From Balnearium lithotrophicum (GTDB lineage: Bacteria; Aquificota; Aquificia; Desulfurobacteriales; Desulfurobacteriaceae): a stretch of DNA of 64,000 bases. The position numbers were made by a program, and so were the translations under genes. The DNA lies in assembly GCF_900182585.1 (NCBI RefSeq), contig NZ_FXTM01000001.1:1-64000 (forward strand), given 5' to 3'. Positions 46,414-56,661 of the stretch are shown piece after piece (the first letter of the stretch is position 1; each line of letters begins with the position of its first letter). The notes beneath the pieces are model-generated. The model was not told where the DNA came from, made no database searches, and worked only from the letters and a program-made list of their open reading frames with translations.

Positions 46414-46783
46414 CTAAATACTCTTCTTTATTTCGTCTAAAGGATTTTTCATAGCTTTGTTATAAATAAGAACACTCAAATTTCTATCTTCCAATATCAA
46501 AAGCCATTCATCCTCATCATTATCAATTTTTCTCAATGTCTTTAAATTATTAAGTTTTCTCTTTATTCTCATCAATTGCATATCTAACAACTCTTCTTTT
46601 ACTGTTTCAACTGCTGTATCTAAAATCTGAAAAATAAGTTGCTTTTCTAGTTGCAAAAGAGCCAAAGATAGAAAATTTAAAAGGAATTTTTATGTTTTTC
46701 CATAAAATTTTCACTTTATATTTAATCAAATCTTGAATTTCAGGATATTTATAGTTTAACTGTTGCACAATCTCGTTACACAT
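46414..46783 (-). pseudogene. Frameshifted MNT-type nucleotidyltransferase gene inside the cas operon
   Basis: Two overlapping frames together make one gene. The first (ATG at 46783, GGAGA upstream, overlapping the cas5 end) encodes a helical lead and FSIFGSFATRKATYFSDF, then runs to a TGA at 46607. Moving by one base within TTTTA (46625-46621) continues as DTAVETVKEELLDM to the stop at 46414. The joined protein (about 122 aa) has an exact GSx10DxD signature, GSFATRKATYFSDFD, typical of minimal nucleotidyltransferases. The shift may be a disabling mutation, a slippage site or a sequencing error. Its position between cas5 and cas3 is not standard. Confidence 0.7.
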
Positions 46784-47507
46784 TAACGTCTCCAACTAAA
46801 TCAATAATCCTGCTATCCTCTCTATCAAAAAGGAGCTCCCCGTCCTCTATAAGAGCGTCATCAATGTAAACCACTTCCCTTTTTTCAAAATATCTAAGAC
46901 CAGTTTTTTCCAGTAACTCCTTGTTATATTTAAAATTCATCCTATAATTTATGCCTGCAATTCCCAAACTCTGGGCTGTTTCCTTATTCAAATAAATACC
47001 GTAATCAATATCGTGTTCATCTTCGGAAAAATCCCTAATTTCAGGTTCAATAAAATCTATATGATCAATCCTGACTAAATCTTCTTTCCTTCCGAGAGAA
47101 GGATACTCATTCTTTAGAACGTTTTCCTTAAACAACTTTAAGTATTTTTCATCTGCATGAATGTATATATTTAAACTAACATCGTAAATATTAGCCACAT
47201 AAGTTGGAGACTTTGAGAATGATTTATTAAATCCTTCCAAAAACGGATATCCTTTTTCTTTAACTCTTGATTTCCTATCAAACTTCACAAGCATCTGCAA
47301 ATCATAAACAACAGATGAAAATTTCCCCTGTATGCTCACAGCCATAGGGATATACTCGCTTGCACCAATCACAGTATGAAACCAACCCCTAACGGTAGAT
47401 AGAGGAGGTAGGGGATAACTGTCCCAGAAATTAAAACTCATAGGTTTTCTATAGTTTGCAAAAGCTTGATAGGCCTTTATTTTAAGAAGTTTCACTTTTA
47501 ACTCCAT
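46776..47507 (-). CDS. cas5: CRISPR Cascade subunit Cas5 (type I-B, Cas5t-like)
   Basis: A 243-aa RAMP protein that caps the 5' handle of crRNA in Cascade. The N-terminus (KLLKIKAYQAFANYRKPMSF, YPLPPLSTVRGWFHTVIGA) matches the Cas5 family. It overlaps cas7 upstream by 26 bases and the MNT-like gene downstream by 8. Confidence 0.92.
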   Translation of the reverse strand: MELKVKLLKIKAYQAFANYRKPMSFNFWDSYPLPPLSTVRGWFHTVIGASEYIPMAVSIQGKFSSVVYDLQMLVKFDRKSRVKEKGYPFLEGFNKSFSKSPTYVANIYDVSLNIYIHADEKYLKLFKENVLKNEYPSLGRKEDLVRIDHIDFIEPEIRDFSEDEHDIDYGIYLNKETAQSLGIAGINYRMNFKYNKELLEKTGLRYFEKREVVYIDDALIEDGELLFDREDSRIIDLVGDVNV

Positions 47508-48420
47508 AGTATTGATTTACTTGATTTTTTAGAGTTTCAAAGAAATCATTAACATTAAGAACCTTTTCAGGCAAAAGTTCCTTTATTTCTTCTTCATTTT
47601 CCCAGTATCCATCCACAATACCTATGTAAGAATTATCCTTAACTTTCTTTCCGTTAAAACTCATATCAAGAACTGACGAAATAATTGATGTTTCCAAAAG
47701 ATATTTCCTCATTTCACGATTATATCTTACCTTCAATCTTCCCAAGAAAAACGGATTTTTAACATTGTAAACTCCTCCAATGGAGAAGAGAGGATTCAAA
47801 TTCTCCATCCTACCCTTAATATTTCTGTTTAACACCTTCAATACATCTAAAACCATATTAACTCTTCTTGCCTTTTCGGAAGGTTCAAGTGAGATATTAT
47901 CATTCGGATCTTCTCCAACCCTATCTAACTCTATCGTGACTGTATAGGAATACAGAGATAAGTGATGCTCAAATTGAAACGGATTCGGAGTAGTTCCTGC
48001 TCTTTGAGCAAATTTTAAATTTATTCCGAATTCTACATCTAAGAACATAGGTTCAAGGGATATAGCGGGCGTTATTCTTACGACTGCAGGACGTGTTAAA
48101 GCTCCCCGGTCTTTTTCTGTTTTCATATAACCAAATAAGTCAGCCTCTACGTAGTCTTTTATATTGGCTTCAGGTTTAAACTGAACAACATCTTGCTCTG
48201 CCGTTAAAGGCTCTTCCTTACCGCTATCCACGGAAAACAATTCCTTCAACATTCTGTAGATATCGTATCTAATCGCCTGTCTTGATTCGTACGACAAAAG
48301 TTCGCCTGAACGGGAAAGCTTTTTAAGTTCTGAGATATTTCCTACTCCCTCTCCATAGTTCAAACTCATAGCCTCAAAGATTACTGAAACCGTTAACCCC
48401 TTTGGTTGTAAGTTAACCAT
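47482..48420 (-). CDS. cas7: CRISPR Cascade backbone subunit Cas7 (Cst2/DevR family)
   Basis: A 312-aa Cas7 protein, the repeated backbone unit that coats the crRNA spacer. Typical stretches are LTVSVIFEAMSLNYGEG, YESRQAIRYDIYRML and the FGINLKFAQRAGTTPNPFQFEHHLSLYSYTVTIELDRVG core. The Cst2 subgroup is inferred from these and from the adjacent Cst1-like Cas8. It overlaps both neighbours. Confidence 0.93.
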   Translation of the reverse strand: MVNLQPKGLTVSVIFEAMSLNYGEGVGNISELKKLSRSGELLSYESRQAIRYDIYRMLKELFSVDSGKEEPLTAEQDVVQFKPEANIKDYVEADLFGYMKTEKDRGALTRPAVVRITPAISLEPMFLDVEFGINLKFAQRAGTTPNPFQFEHHLSLYSYTVTIELDRVGEDPNDNISLEPSEKARRVNMVLDVLKVLNRNIKGRMENLNPLFSIGGVYNVKNPFFLGRLKVRYNREMRKYLLETSIISSVLDMSFNGKKVKDNSYIGIVDGYWENEEEIKELLPEKVLNVNDFFETLKNQVNQYYGVKSETS

Positions 48421-50113
48421 TGCTTGTTACCTCCTCTCCAAGTAATCCGTTTAAAAAACTGTATCCGATACAGTAAAAATTCTCCTTATTTTGCAAAGTC
48501 TTAACAAAAGAAGAGGGAATCTCTTCACCATAAGCCATATAAGTCCTAAGCAAAACATCCATAAACTGTGAAGTGTTTCCTATTCTAAGAGAATTTAAAA
48601 GCTTGTAGGAAATTGACTGTATTTTGTTTTCCGCATTTTTATTTCTTAGAAGCTCTGCAAGTTTTCTACCTTCGTCATAAACGTCCCACATTTCTTTTTT
48701 CGACACGCTCATCTTTTTATCCCCTATTTCGTTAATAAACTTTGAAATAACTAGAGTTAAAAGTTGAAGCCTATACGGATTTATATTTGTTTCGTAATTT
48801 CTTGAACCACCCTGATAAGCCATGAATATTTTTGCAATCTTATTCAAGTAATCAAAATAAAGTTTATTTTCTAAAAACAAATGGATAACTTCTAGAAGAA
48901 TCGAAATTTTCGTATCTTTTATTTTGTAATAACTCTTAGAAAACTGTTCTAGAATCTCTTTATTTTTTTGTTCCCTTAAGAACTCTGCTTTTTCTCTTGA
49001 TAAATTAAAGGAATAAACCTTTGGAATTGTTTCATTATTCAAGTCAAGTTCTAAAACGGCAATATTTTGAAGAGTAAAACGAGCCTTCTCATAAGATGCT
49101 TTTAAAACAAGTTGAGTAAAGAAATCTAAAAGAACATTCTGCGTTAAATTCGGATTCAATACTTTCATTAGTAACCTGTTTTCACTAACTAAATCAACAA
49201 CAGAACTGTCTGAATTAACAAAATAGAAAATCTTTCGTCCATCTTTTTGAACAGGAGTCAGACCTGCAAAATAAGAAAAATAGATAATTTCACAGATTTC
49301 GCATAAAGGAAGTTTGGGAACAAAGTTCCATACAAAGTTTACAGAGTCTGGATTGAGACCATAGAACTTAGAAATTCCAGTGTCAAATACCGTATTCTTT
49401 TTTGCTTTTCTTTCCATACATGATATACATATGAACTTTTTGTCTTTTTTTACTTTGTTTTGTCTTAGGGGTTCCTCAAAATCTGTATAAAACTTTTTAA
49501 ATATGTCTTTATTCACACTAAGATTCAAGAAACTTTTTTGACCGTAGATATTCCTTAGATAAATCTGAACATCCGTTTCCCAAAATTCTTTCTTGTCTCT
49601 TTCTAATATTTCTATAGCTTTCCGAAGAATATTTATTAAAAGATCTATATCCTTTCTTATTTTATTTTTTGAAGGAAGCTTCCCCAATTTGTTTTTTAAC
49701 AGTTTAAATCCCTGAAGTATCTTCTTAAATCTATCAAAAATCTCAACTAAAACTTTTTGAGAAGTTTCATTATTCTGAACTCTACTACGAAAGTACTTTC
49801 TATTTAAATAATCTAAATTTCTTTCAGCTTTCAGATATTCTAAATCGCTAACATATTCCTTAAAAAGCTTTATCAAATTTTCATACCTACCATACTGATT
49901 AAAAGCGTAATTAAAAAACTTCTCAGAAAACCCTTCAAAGATTTTTCTATCAAACTCTATGTAGTTATCTCCGAACCTTAGCAAACTCTCGTCTTTTGAA
50001 ATAAGTTCCTGATTATCTCCAACAGTTCTTAATTTCCACAAATGGGAATTTATATTTAAAAAACCGAGAATTCCTGCATTATAAAGCCAATCTCCGAGAT
50101 ATACTCTTTCCAT
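48413..50113 (-). CDS. cas8: CRISPR Cascade large subunit Cas8 (Cst1-type, CXXC-CXXC)
   Basis: A 566-aa large subunit expected to recognise the PAM. The N-terminus VYLGDWLYNAGILGFLNI and two zinc-ribbon pairs, CISC (about residue 225) and CEIC (about 267), fit the Cst1 CXXC-CXXC family of type I-B (Tneap) systems. Between them lies KNTVFDTGISKFYGLNPDSVNFVWNF. It is Lys-rich and AT-rich. It overlaps cas6 by one base. Confidence 0.9.
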   Translation of the reverse strand: MERVYLGDWLYNAGILGFLNINSHLWKLRTVGDNQELISKDESLLRFGDNYIEFDRKIFEGFSEKFFNYAFNQYGRYENLIKLFKEYVSDLEYLKAERNLDYLNRKYFRSRVQNNETSQKVLVEIFDRFKKILQGFKLLKNKLGKLPSKNKIRKDIDLLINILRKAIEILERDKKEFWETDVQIYLRNIYGQKSFLNLSVNKDIFKKFYTDFEEPLRQNKVKKDKKFICISCMERKAKKNTVFDTGISKFYGLNPDSVNFVWNFVPKLPLCEICEIIYFSYFAGLTPVQKDGRKIFYFVNSDSSVVDLVSENRLLMKVLNPNLTQNVLLDFFTQLVLKASYEKARFTLQNIAVLELDLNNETIPKVYSFNLSREKAEFLREQKNKEILEQFSKSYYKIKDTKISILLEVIHLFLENKLYFDYLNKIAKIFMAYQGGSRNYETNINPYRLQLLTLVISKFINEIGDKKMSVSKKEMWDVYDEGRKLAELLRNKNAENKIQSISYKLLNSLRIGNTSQFMDVLLRTYMAYGEEIPSSFVKTLQNKENFYCIGYSFLNGLLGEEVTSNG

Positions 50114-50934
50114 TACTTTACCTCTACCATTCCAAATCCCTGTCCTGTTCTGTTTCCAATACCTATCTTAACGATGTAATTAATATCTTCCGGATGACCT
50201 TGAAGCTGGAAAATCCCTCTATTTCCTGTTAAAGTCATAAATGGAATGCCCGTTTTCTCCCTAAATTCTTTCAGAGTATGTTTTACCTTTTGAACACTCA
50301 TTTTTATTTCTTTAAAGGAAAGAGGCTCTCTTAAACCGTACCCTCTTAAAGTAGAAAGAATCTTATTCATTGTGAAGTTAAGTTCCTTTTCAAAATTGTC
50401 ATCTGTAAATAAAATTGGTTTCTTCTTTCCATTTATGTTTTTCTCAATTAGAATCGGAGAACAGGTTTTCAAGGTAACTGTTCTTTTGGTTACCAACCTA
50501 TCGTTAACAGGAGCTATCCTCTTTATTTTCCAGTTTATTTTTTCTCCATTTACTAACATTGTGTCATCCGTACTAAATCTGAACGTCTCTAAATTTCTAA
50601 GGCCGTTGTACAGGGAAATTATGAACCGATAGTCAGCTGAACTTATCCATAAGCTTAAAAATGAGTTTTCTGGAAGGTAGAAGGTTTCTACGTTTTGGAG
50701 CTCCCTAAATTTCTCTGGAGTAAATTGACTGTCTATCTGTAAAGGTTCTTTTCTTATAGTGAAGCCCTGAGGAAAGGACAGGTTGAATGTAAAGGCTTTA
50801 GGAACGCACGAATCGTAGAGAGAATGTTTGTATTCTAAGTCCGATAATTTTAAAGCCTCTTTAAATAAAGAAACAATTCTATGTCTATAAATTATTGGAA
50901 CCTTTGATGTATGAATCAAGATTTTAATCTTCAC
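50113..50934 (-). CDS. cas6: CRISPR pre-crRNA endonuclease Cas6
   Basis: A 273-aa double-RRM RNase that cuts repeats. The C-terminal Gly-rich loop GIGNRTGQGFGMVEV is diagnostic; a probable catalytic His is near the N-terminus (IYRHRIVSLF). GTG start behind AAGAGGAAAG. It is the first gene of the cas operon. Confidence 0.94.
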   Translation of the reverse strand: MKIKILIHTSKVPIIYRHRIVSLFKEALKLSDLEYKHSLYDSCVPKAFTFNLSFPQGFTIRKEPLQIDSQFTPEKFRELQNVETFYLPENSFLSLWISSADYRFIISLYNGLRNLETFRFSTDDTMLVNGEKINWKIKRIAPVNDRLVTKRTVTLKTCSPILIEKNINGKKKPILFTDDNFEKELNFTMNKILSTLRGYGLREPLSFKEIKMSVQKVKHTLKEFREKTGIPFMTLTGNRGIFQLQGHPEDINYIVKIGIGNRTGQGFGMVEVK

Positions 50935-51011
50935 TGCTTTCCTCTTATTAGTGTTCTTAAATGATAAGTTTGCTATAAAATCTCCAAGTTCCCCTCAAAA
51001 TTATTAAAATC

Positions 51012-51040
51012 AATATACGAAATTTTTTAATTTTTGTAAA
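51012..51040 (-). promoter_or_regulatory. Promoter of the cas operon
   Basis: On the minus strand TTTACA (51040-51035) and TATATT (51017-51012) are separated by 17 bases. They lie directly after the end of the preceding gene and give a leader of about 70 bases before cas6. Confidence 0.5.
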
Positions 51041-51045
51041 GAAAA

Positions 51046-51459
51046 TTACATTCTCAGGAATTTTTTCAGAAACTCTTTCCAGTTTCCAAAGGGAACTTCT
51101 GTAAAGTCCAGGTCTGAAAGTAAGGAAGGATTTAAGAAGTAAACCCAAGCTTCTACAAACTCACTCATTGGTATTAACCTTACATATTTCTTCTTTCTTA
51201 TGTAGTAACTCTCTTCAGGAAAAAGCTCGTTAAAGTCTTCAAACATATCAATGGCTCTTAATGTTAAATCATCAACCCTGTAAACCTCTCCAAATACCCT
51301 TCCCTCCCCCTCAATAATCCCGGGATAACCATCGTTAAGATGGACTAACTTTGCGCCGTACAGAACTCCGTGGGAAACAAAAACGGAATCAACTAAAAAG
51401 GCATGGGCGGAAAACCCAGACATCAAAGTTCCGTAAACAAAGAGGAGCTGATACCTCAT
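51046..51459 (-). CDS. Gamma-glutamylcyclotransferase-like (AIG2/GGCT fold) protein
   Basis: A 137-aa protein with the GGCT substrate loop FVYGTLMSG at the N-terminus and GEVYRVDDLTLRAIDMFEDF, typical of the family. A candidate catalytic Glu lies in IIEGEGRVFGEVY. Such enzymes release 5-oxoproline from gamma-glutamyl compounds, but many members are unassigned. It starts 12 bases after gyrB and is probably co-transcribed with it. Confidence 0.85.
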   Translation of the reverse strand: MRYQLLFVYGTLMSGFSAHAFLVDSVFVSHGVLYGAKLVHLNDGYPGIIEGEGRVFGEVYRVDDLTLRAIDMFEDFNELFPEESYYIRKKKYVRLIPMSEFVEAWVYFLNPSLLSDLDFTEVPFGNWKEFLKKFLRM

Positions 51460-51471
51460 AGGAGCTCCCCT

Positions 51472-53886
<2,415 letters not shown>

Positions 53887-53915
53887 TTAAAGCTCCCTCT
53901 ATTTTATGTCTTAGA

Positions 53916-53921
53916 ATTATA
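53916..53921 (-). promoter_or_regulatory. -10 element of gyrB, next to an inverted-repeat copy
   Basis: TATAAT on the minus strand lies 30 bases before the gyrB ATG. The bases where the -35 spacer would lie are filled by the GC-rich 14-base repeat TGCGGGGCACCAGA (53938-53925), and no good -35 is visible. The repeat may replace the -35 as a factor-binding site. Confidence 0.45.
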
Positions 53922-53924
53922 CAG

Positions 53925-53938
53925 TCTGGTGCCCCGCA
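53925..53938 (+). repeat. 14-bp inverted repeat, left copy
   Basis: TCTGGTGCCCCGCA. A perfect reverse complement lies at 54571-54584. It sits between the Rad52-like gene end and the gyrB -10 element. Far more GC-rich than its surroundings. Confidence 0.85.
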
Positions 53939-53946
53939 CTATTAAT

Positions 53947-54543
53947 TTAACTTGCCTTTTTCTTGCCTATCAGTTCATTTATAATTTTTGATGCCCTATC
54001 GGAGGTAAGGAGATTAAAGTTGACCTTTGATACATCCGTTCCCGTCTCTGCTGCTAACTTCTTTATGAGTTCTATCTGTTTTGCCGTTGCTCTCTGGTTT
54101 CTCTCCACCTCCTTTTTAGGTAAGAGCTCCTTCAGTTCACCCCTGTAAGCTTTTCTACCTATAGAAAAGAGTGATAGCCCTTTCTGTATTGCATCTGTTA
54201 CCGCTCCCTTAAGAGCATCACCGGGAGTGTAGTTTTCACTTCCTCCAAAAACCTCCTTGAAAGCCTCCGTTTCTAAAATCCATATCCTTAACTTTACCCA
54301 TGCAACGTATCTCTTTTCTCCCTTCCTTTCTACCCCATCTATAGAATGTTCAAGGATTTTGAATCCCCAGTTCTTTGCTCCAACAACCTTGTTGAGAGCA
54401 TCAATTACAGATTGGGGTTTGTATCCATAGAGAGTCCTTCCTCTACCTGGAACTTCCTGAACGGCGGAAGCCCCTTCACTTTCTAAAATTTGGTCTATTT
54501 TTTCTACAATATCCTTCCAGTATTTTAGATTTTGGGAGTTCAA
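53947..54543 (-). CDS. Rad52-like single-strand annealing protein
   Basis: A 198-aa protein of the Rad52/Sak-type annealing family. The core contains LYGYKPQSVIDALNKVVGAKNWGF and the diagnostic GDALKGAVTDAIQKGLSLFSIGRKAYRG. The C-terminal 60 residues are Lys-rich and may bind DNA or a partner. Such proteins pair complementary single strands and are most often phage-borne in bacteria. TTG start, GGAGG five bases upstream. It is bracketed by perfect 14-bp inverted repeats and lies directly upstream of gyrB. It could be a small mobile cassette. Confidence 0.85.
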   Translation of the reverse strand: MNSQNLKYWKDIVEKIDQILESEGASAVQEVPGRGRTLYGYKPQSVIDALNKVVGAKNWGFKILEHSIDGVERKGEKRYVAWVKLRIWILETEAFKEVFGGSENYTPGDALKGAVTDAIQKGLSLFSIGRKAYRGELKELLPKKEVERNQRATAKQIELIKKLAAETGTDVSKVNFNLLTSDRASKIINELIGKKKAS

Positions 54544-54570
54544 GGAAACCTCCTGAAGATTTGGTTAGAT

Positions 54571-54584
54571 TGCGGGGCACCAGA
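54571..54584 (+). repeat. 14-bp inverted repeat, right copy
   Basis: TGCGGGGCACCAGA, the perfect reverse complement of 53925-53938. It is followed at once by TAGAAT (54585-54590), a possible -10 for the rightward solute-binding protein gene. Relative to the outward genes both copies have the same orientation. Confidence 0.85.
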
Positions 54585-54608
54585 TAGAATTTAGCTATAA
54601 GTAAATAT

Positions 54609-56423
54609 ATGAATTTTCTAAAACAATTCAATGGAGAAAAGCTATTGAATATCAAAGGCTTCAGTGAGGAAAGGAGAATTCTCTTAAAGTGTGTTTTAGG
54701 TGTCGGAGCTCTCTCTCTAACCCCTTTCTGTGGAGCTCTAATCTACCCTGAGCCTGAAGGAAAGGGGAATAGAGGAGAAATAGGAAGAAAGGTTGATTTA
54801 AACAGTGCAAGTTTTTTGCCGGGAATCTACGGTGGAACGCTCTACTCCTCCACATCCTCAGACCCTAAAACGTTCAACTTGGTTCTGGCCAACGAAACTT
54901 CCTCAACAGATGCCGTTGGAGAGCTCTTTGAGGGATTGACTGATGTTGATTTGAAAACTTTAAAACCTAAAGGCTGCTTATCCAAAAGGTGGGAATTTAA
55001 GGATGGCGGTTTAAGGTGGATTTTCAAGTTGAGAAGAAACGTTAGATGGTTTGATGGAAGGTTGTTTACTGCCGATGACGTTGTTTTTACATTTAACAGA
55101 ATTTACTTCAACGAGAAAATTCCAAACTCTACGAGGGATTCATTTTTAGTTGATGGAAAGCTCCCGAAAGTCAGGAAAATTGATGGGTTTACAGTTGAGT
55201 TTTTACTCCCCGTTCCCTTTGCCCCCCTCCTATACTCCCTGTCCGCTCCAATTTTTCCAAAGCACGTTGTTGAAGTGGCAGTGGAGAGTGGAAAGTTCAT
55301 GGAGTTCTGGAACGTTTCAACCCCTCCTGAAAAACTGGTTGGAACGGGCCCTTACAGACTCGTTAAGTACCTCCCCGGCCAATACTTAATCTACGAGAGA
55401 AACAGGAAATACTGGAAAGTTGATAACTACGGGAAAAGACTCCCCTACGTTGATAAAAAGGTAAAGTTCATAGTTCCCGATAAGAATACGGAGCTCCTTA
55501 AGTTCAAAGTAGATGAAATAGACTTTTACTCCATGAGGGGAAACGACTATCCAGCGCTCTCAAAGGGTAAAGGTGACTATACAATCTACAACTTGGGGCC
55601 CTCTCTAACTGCCGATTTTATATCCTTCAACCAGAAGAGGGGAACTATTCCGGAGTGGAAAGTAAAACTCTTCAGGAACAGGCTCTTCCGGTGGGCAATC
55701 TCACATTCGGTTGACAGGAAGGGCATAGTTCTAACGGTTTACAACGGACTCGGTTATCCTGTTTACTCTCCAGTTACTCCGGCAAACAGACTCTACTGGG
55801 ATGAGAACTATCCTAAGTTTCCCTACAACTTGAGAAAAGCCAAAGAGCTCTTAGAGAAAGTAGGCCTTAGGGACAGGAATGGAGATGGTTGGTTGGAAAC
55901 CCCCGATGGACACAGAGTTGAAATTAACCTGCTTACGAACTCAAACAACCCGGCAAGGGTCCAGATTGGTGCAATTCTAAAGTACGACTTAAAACGAATA
56001 GGAATAAAGGTAAACTTCCAGCCTTTGGACTTTAACAACTTGGTTGAAAAGTTGCTCCATACTCACGACTTTGATGCTGTAATAATTGGCTTAACAGGTT
56101 CAATAGACCCAAACGGTGGGAAGAACGTCTGGATGAGTAGCGGCCAACTCCATCTATGGAATCCGAATCAAAAGAAACCTGAAACCGATTGGGAAGCTGA
56201 AGTAGACAGACTTTTTGAACTCGGAGCTAAAACACTTGACTTTAAGAAAAGAGTGGAAATTTATAAAAAGGCCTACTGGATAGTATCCTACGAACAGCCT
56301 TTAATCTACATTGCAGCTCCTATTGTCTTAGAGGCTGCAAGGAACAGAGTGAAGAACTTTTACCCGACGGTTTGGGGAACTTACGAGCCTGAGAGAATTT
56401 TCATCAACGAAAAATCAGTGTAG
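54609..56423 (+). CDS. ABC transporter solute-binding protein, family 5 (peptide/nickel type)
   Basis: A 604-aa extracytoplasmic binding protein of the DppA/OppA family. The leader has ERRILLKCVLGVGALSLTPFC, resembling a twin-arginine signal. The mature part shows family landmarks: GTLYSSTSSDPKTFN, LSKRWEFKDGGLRWIFKLRRNVRWFDGRLFTADDVVF, GTGPYRLVKY. No permease or ATPase gene adjoins it. The start is uncertain: ATG 54609 lacks a Shine-Dalgarno sequence, while TTG 54645 has GGAGA upstream and would give a compact Tat leader. Confidence 0.9.
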   Translation: MNFLKQFNGEKLLNIKGFSEERRILLKCVLGVGALSLTPFCGALIYPEPEGKGNRGEIGRKVDLNSASFLPGIYGGTLYSSTSSDPKTFNLVLANETSSTDAVGELFEGLTDVDLKTLKPKGCLSKRWEFKDGGLRWIFKLRRNVRWFDGRLFTADDVVFTFNRIYFNEKIPNSTRDSFLVDGKLPKVRKIDGFTVEFLLPVPFAPLLYSLSAPIFPKHVVEVAVESGKFMEFWNVSTPPEKLVGTGPYRLVKYLPGQYLIYERNRKYWKVDNYGKRLPYVDKKVKFIVPDKNTELLKFKVDEIDFYSMRGNDYPALSKGKGDYTIYNLGPSLTADFISFNQKRGTIPEWKVKLFRNRLFRWAISHSVDRKGIVLTVYNGLGYPVYSPVTPANRLYWDENYPKFPYNLRKAKELLEKVGLRDRNGDGWLETPDGHRVEINLLTNSNNPARVQIGAILKYDLKRIGIKVNFQPLDFNNLVEKLLHTHDFDAVIIGLTGSIDPNGGKNVWMSSGQLHLWNPNQKKPETDWEAEVDRLFELGAKTLDFKKRVEIYKKAYWIVSYEQPLIYIAAPIVLEAARNRVKNFYPTVWGTYEPERIFINEKSV

Positions 56424-56657
56424 AAAGAACTTTTTTATTAAGTATGTTGAAACGGCAACTTCTAAAAGCTTAATGGCCGCCGAATAGAGGATGAGTTTCC
56501 TCTTCGGCAGCTTCTTAAATTTTAGGTACAGATTCTTTATCCTCTCCTTCAAAGCTTTGCTCCAAACATGATTATCTTTCGCGGGCGAAAAGACCCTACG
56601 CCAAAAGGAGGGGATAAAAGCCCGCAGGTGCGTATAACTTACCAAAAGATATAACAT
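56415..56657 (-). CDS. Doubtful small ORF overlapping the GC-rich hairpin
   Basis: An 80-aa frame. Its first third runs through the GC-rich hairpin and looks non-protein-like. Its second part (KERIKNLYLKFKKLPKRKLILYSAAIKLLEVAVSTYLIKKFF) resembles a short basic and membrane-seeking peptide. It may be the remnant of a gene cut by an insertion, or chance. It overlaps the binding-protein gene tail to tail by 9 bases. Confidence 0.25.
   Translation of the reverse strand: MLYLLVSYTHLRAFIPSFWRRVFSPAKDNHVWSKALKERIKNLYLKFKKLPKRKLILYSAAIKLLEVAVSTYLIKKFFLH
56576..56632. other. GC-rich structured hairpin, unidentified
   Basis: An outer stem GCGGGC (56581-56586) with GCCCGC (56620-56625) encloses a near-symmetrical internal loop (GAAAAGA and GATAAAA). 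An inner stem CCCT (56594-56597) with AGGG (56609-56612) follows, with an apical loop of 11 bases. Its composition contrasts with the AT-rich surroundings. It is 30 bases before a probable transposase remnant, so a transposon-end hairpin is one reading; an unrecognised structured RNA is another. Confidence 0.45.
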
Positions 56658-56661
56658 AAAA

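Noticed and set aside
53925-53938. The GC-rich 14-mer as part of a tRNA acceptor stem
   Set aside because: The GCACCA-like string recalls a tRNA 3' end, but no cloverleaf, T-loop or anticodon arm is visible next to either copy.
56576-56632. The hairpin as a cyclic-di-GMP riboswitch
   Set aside because: ACGCCAAAAGG vaguely recalls the GEMM motif, but the conserved CACGCACAGGGCAAACC and the GAAA receptor arrangement are absent.
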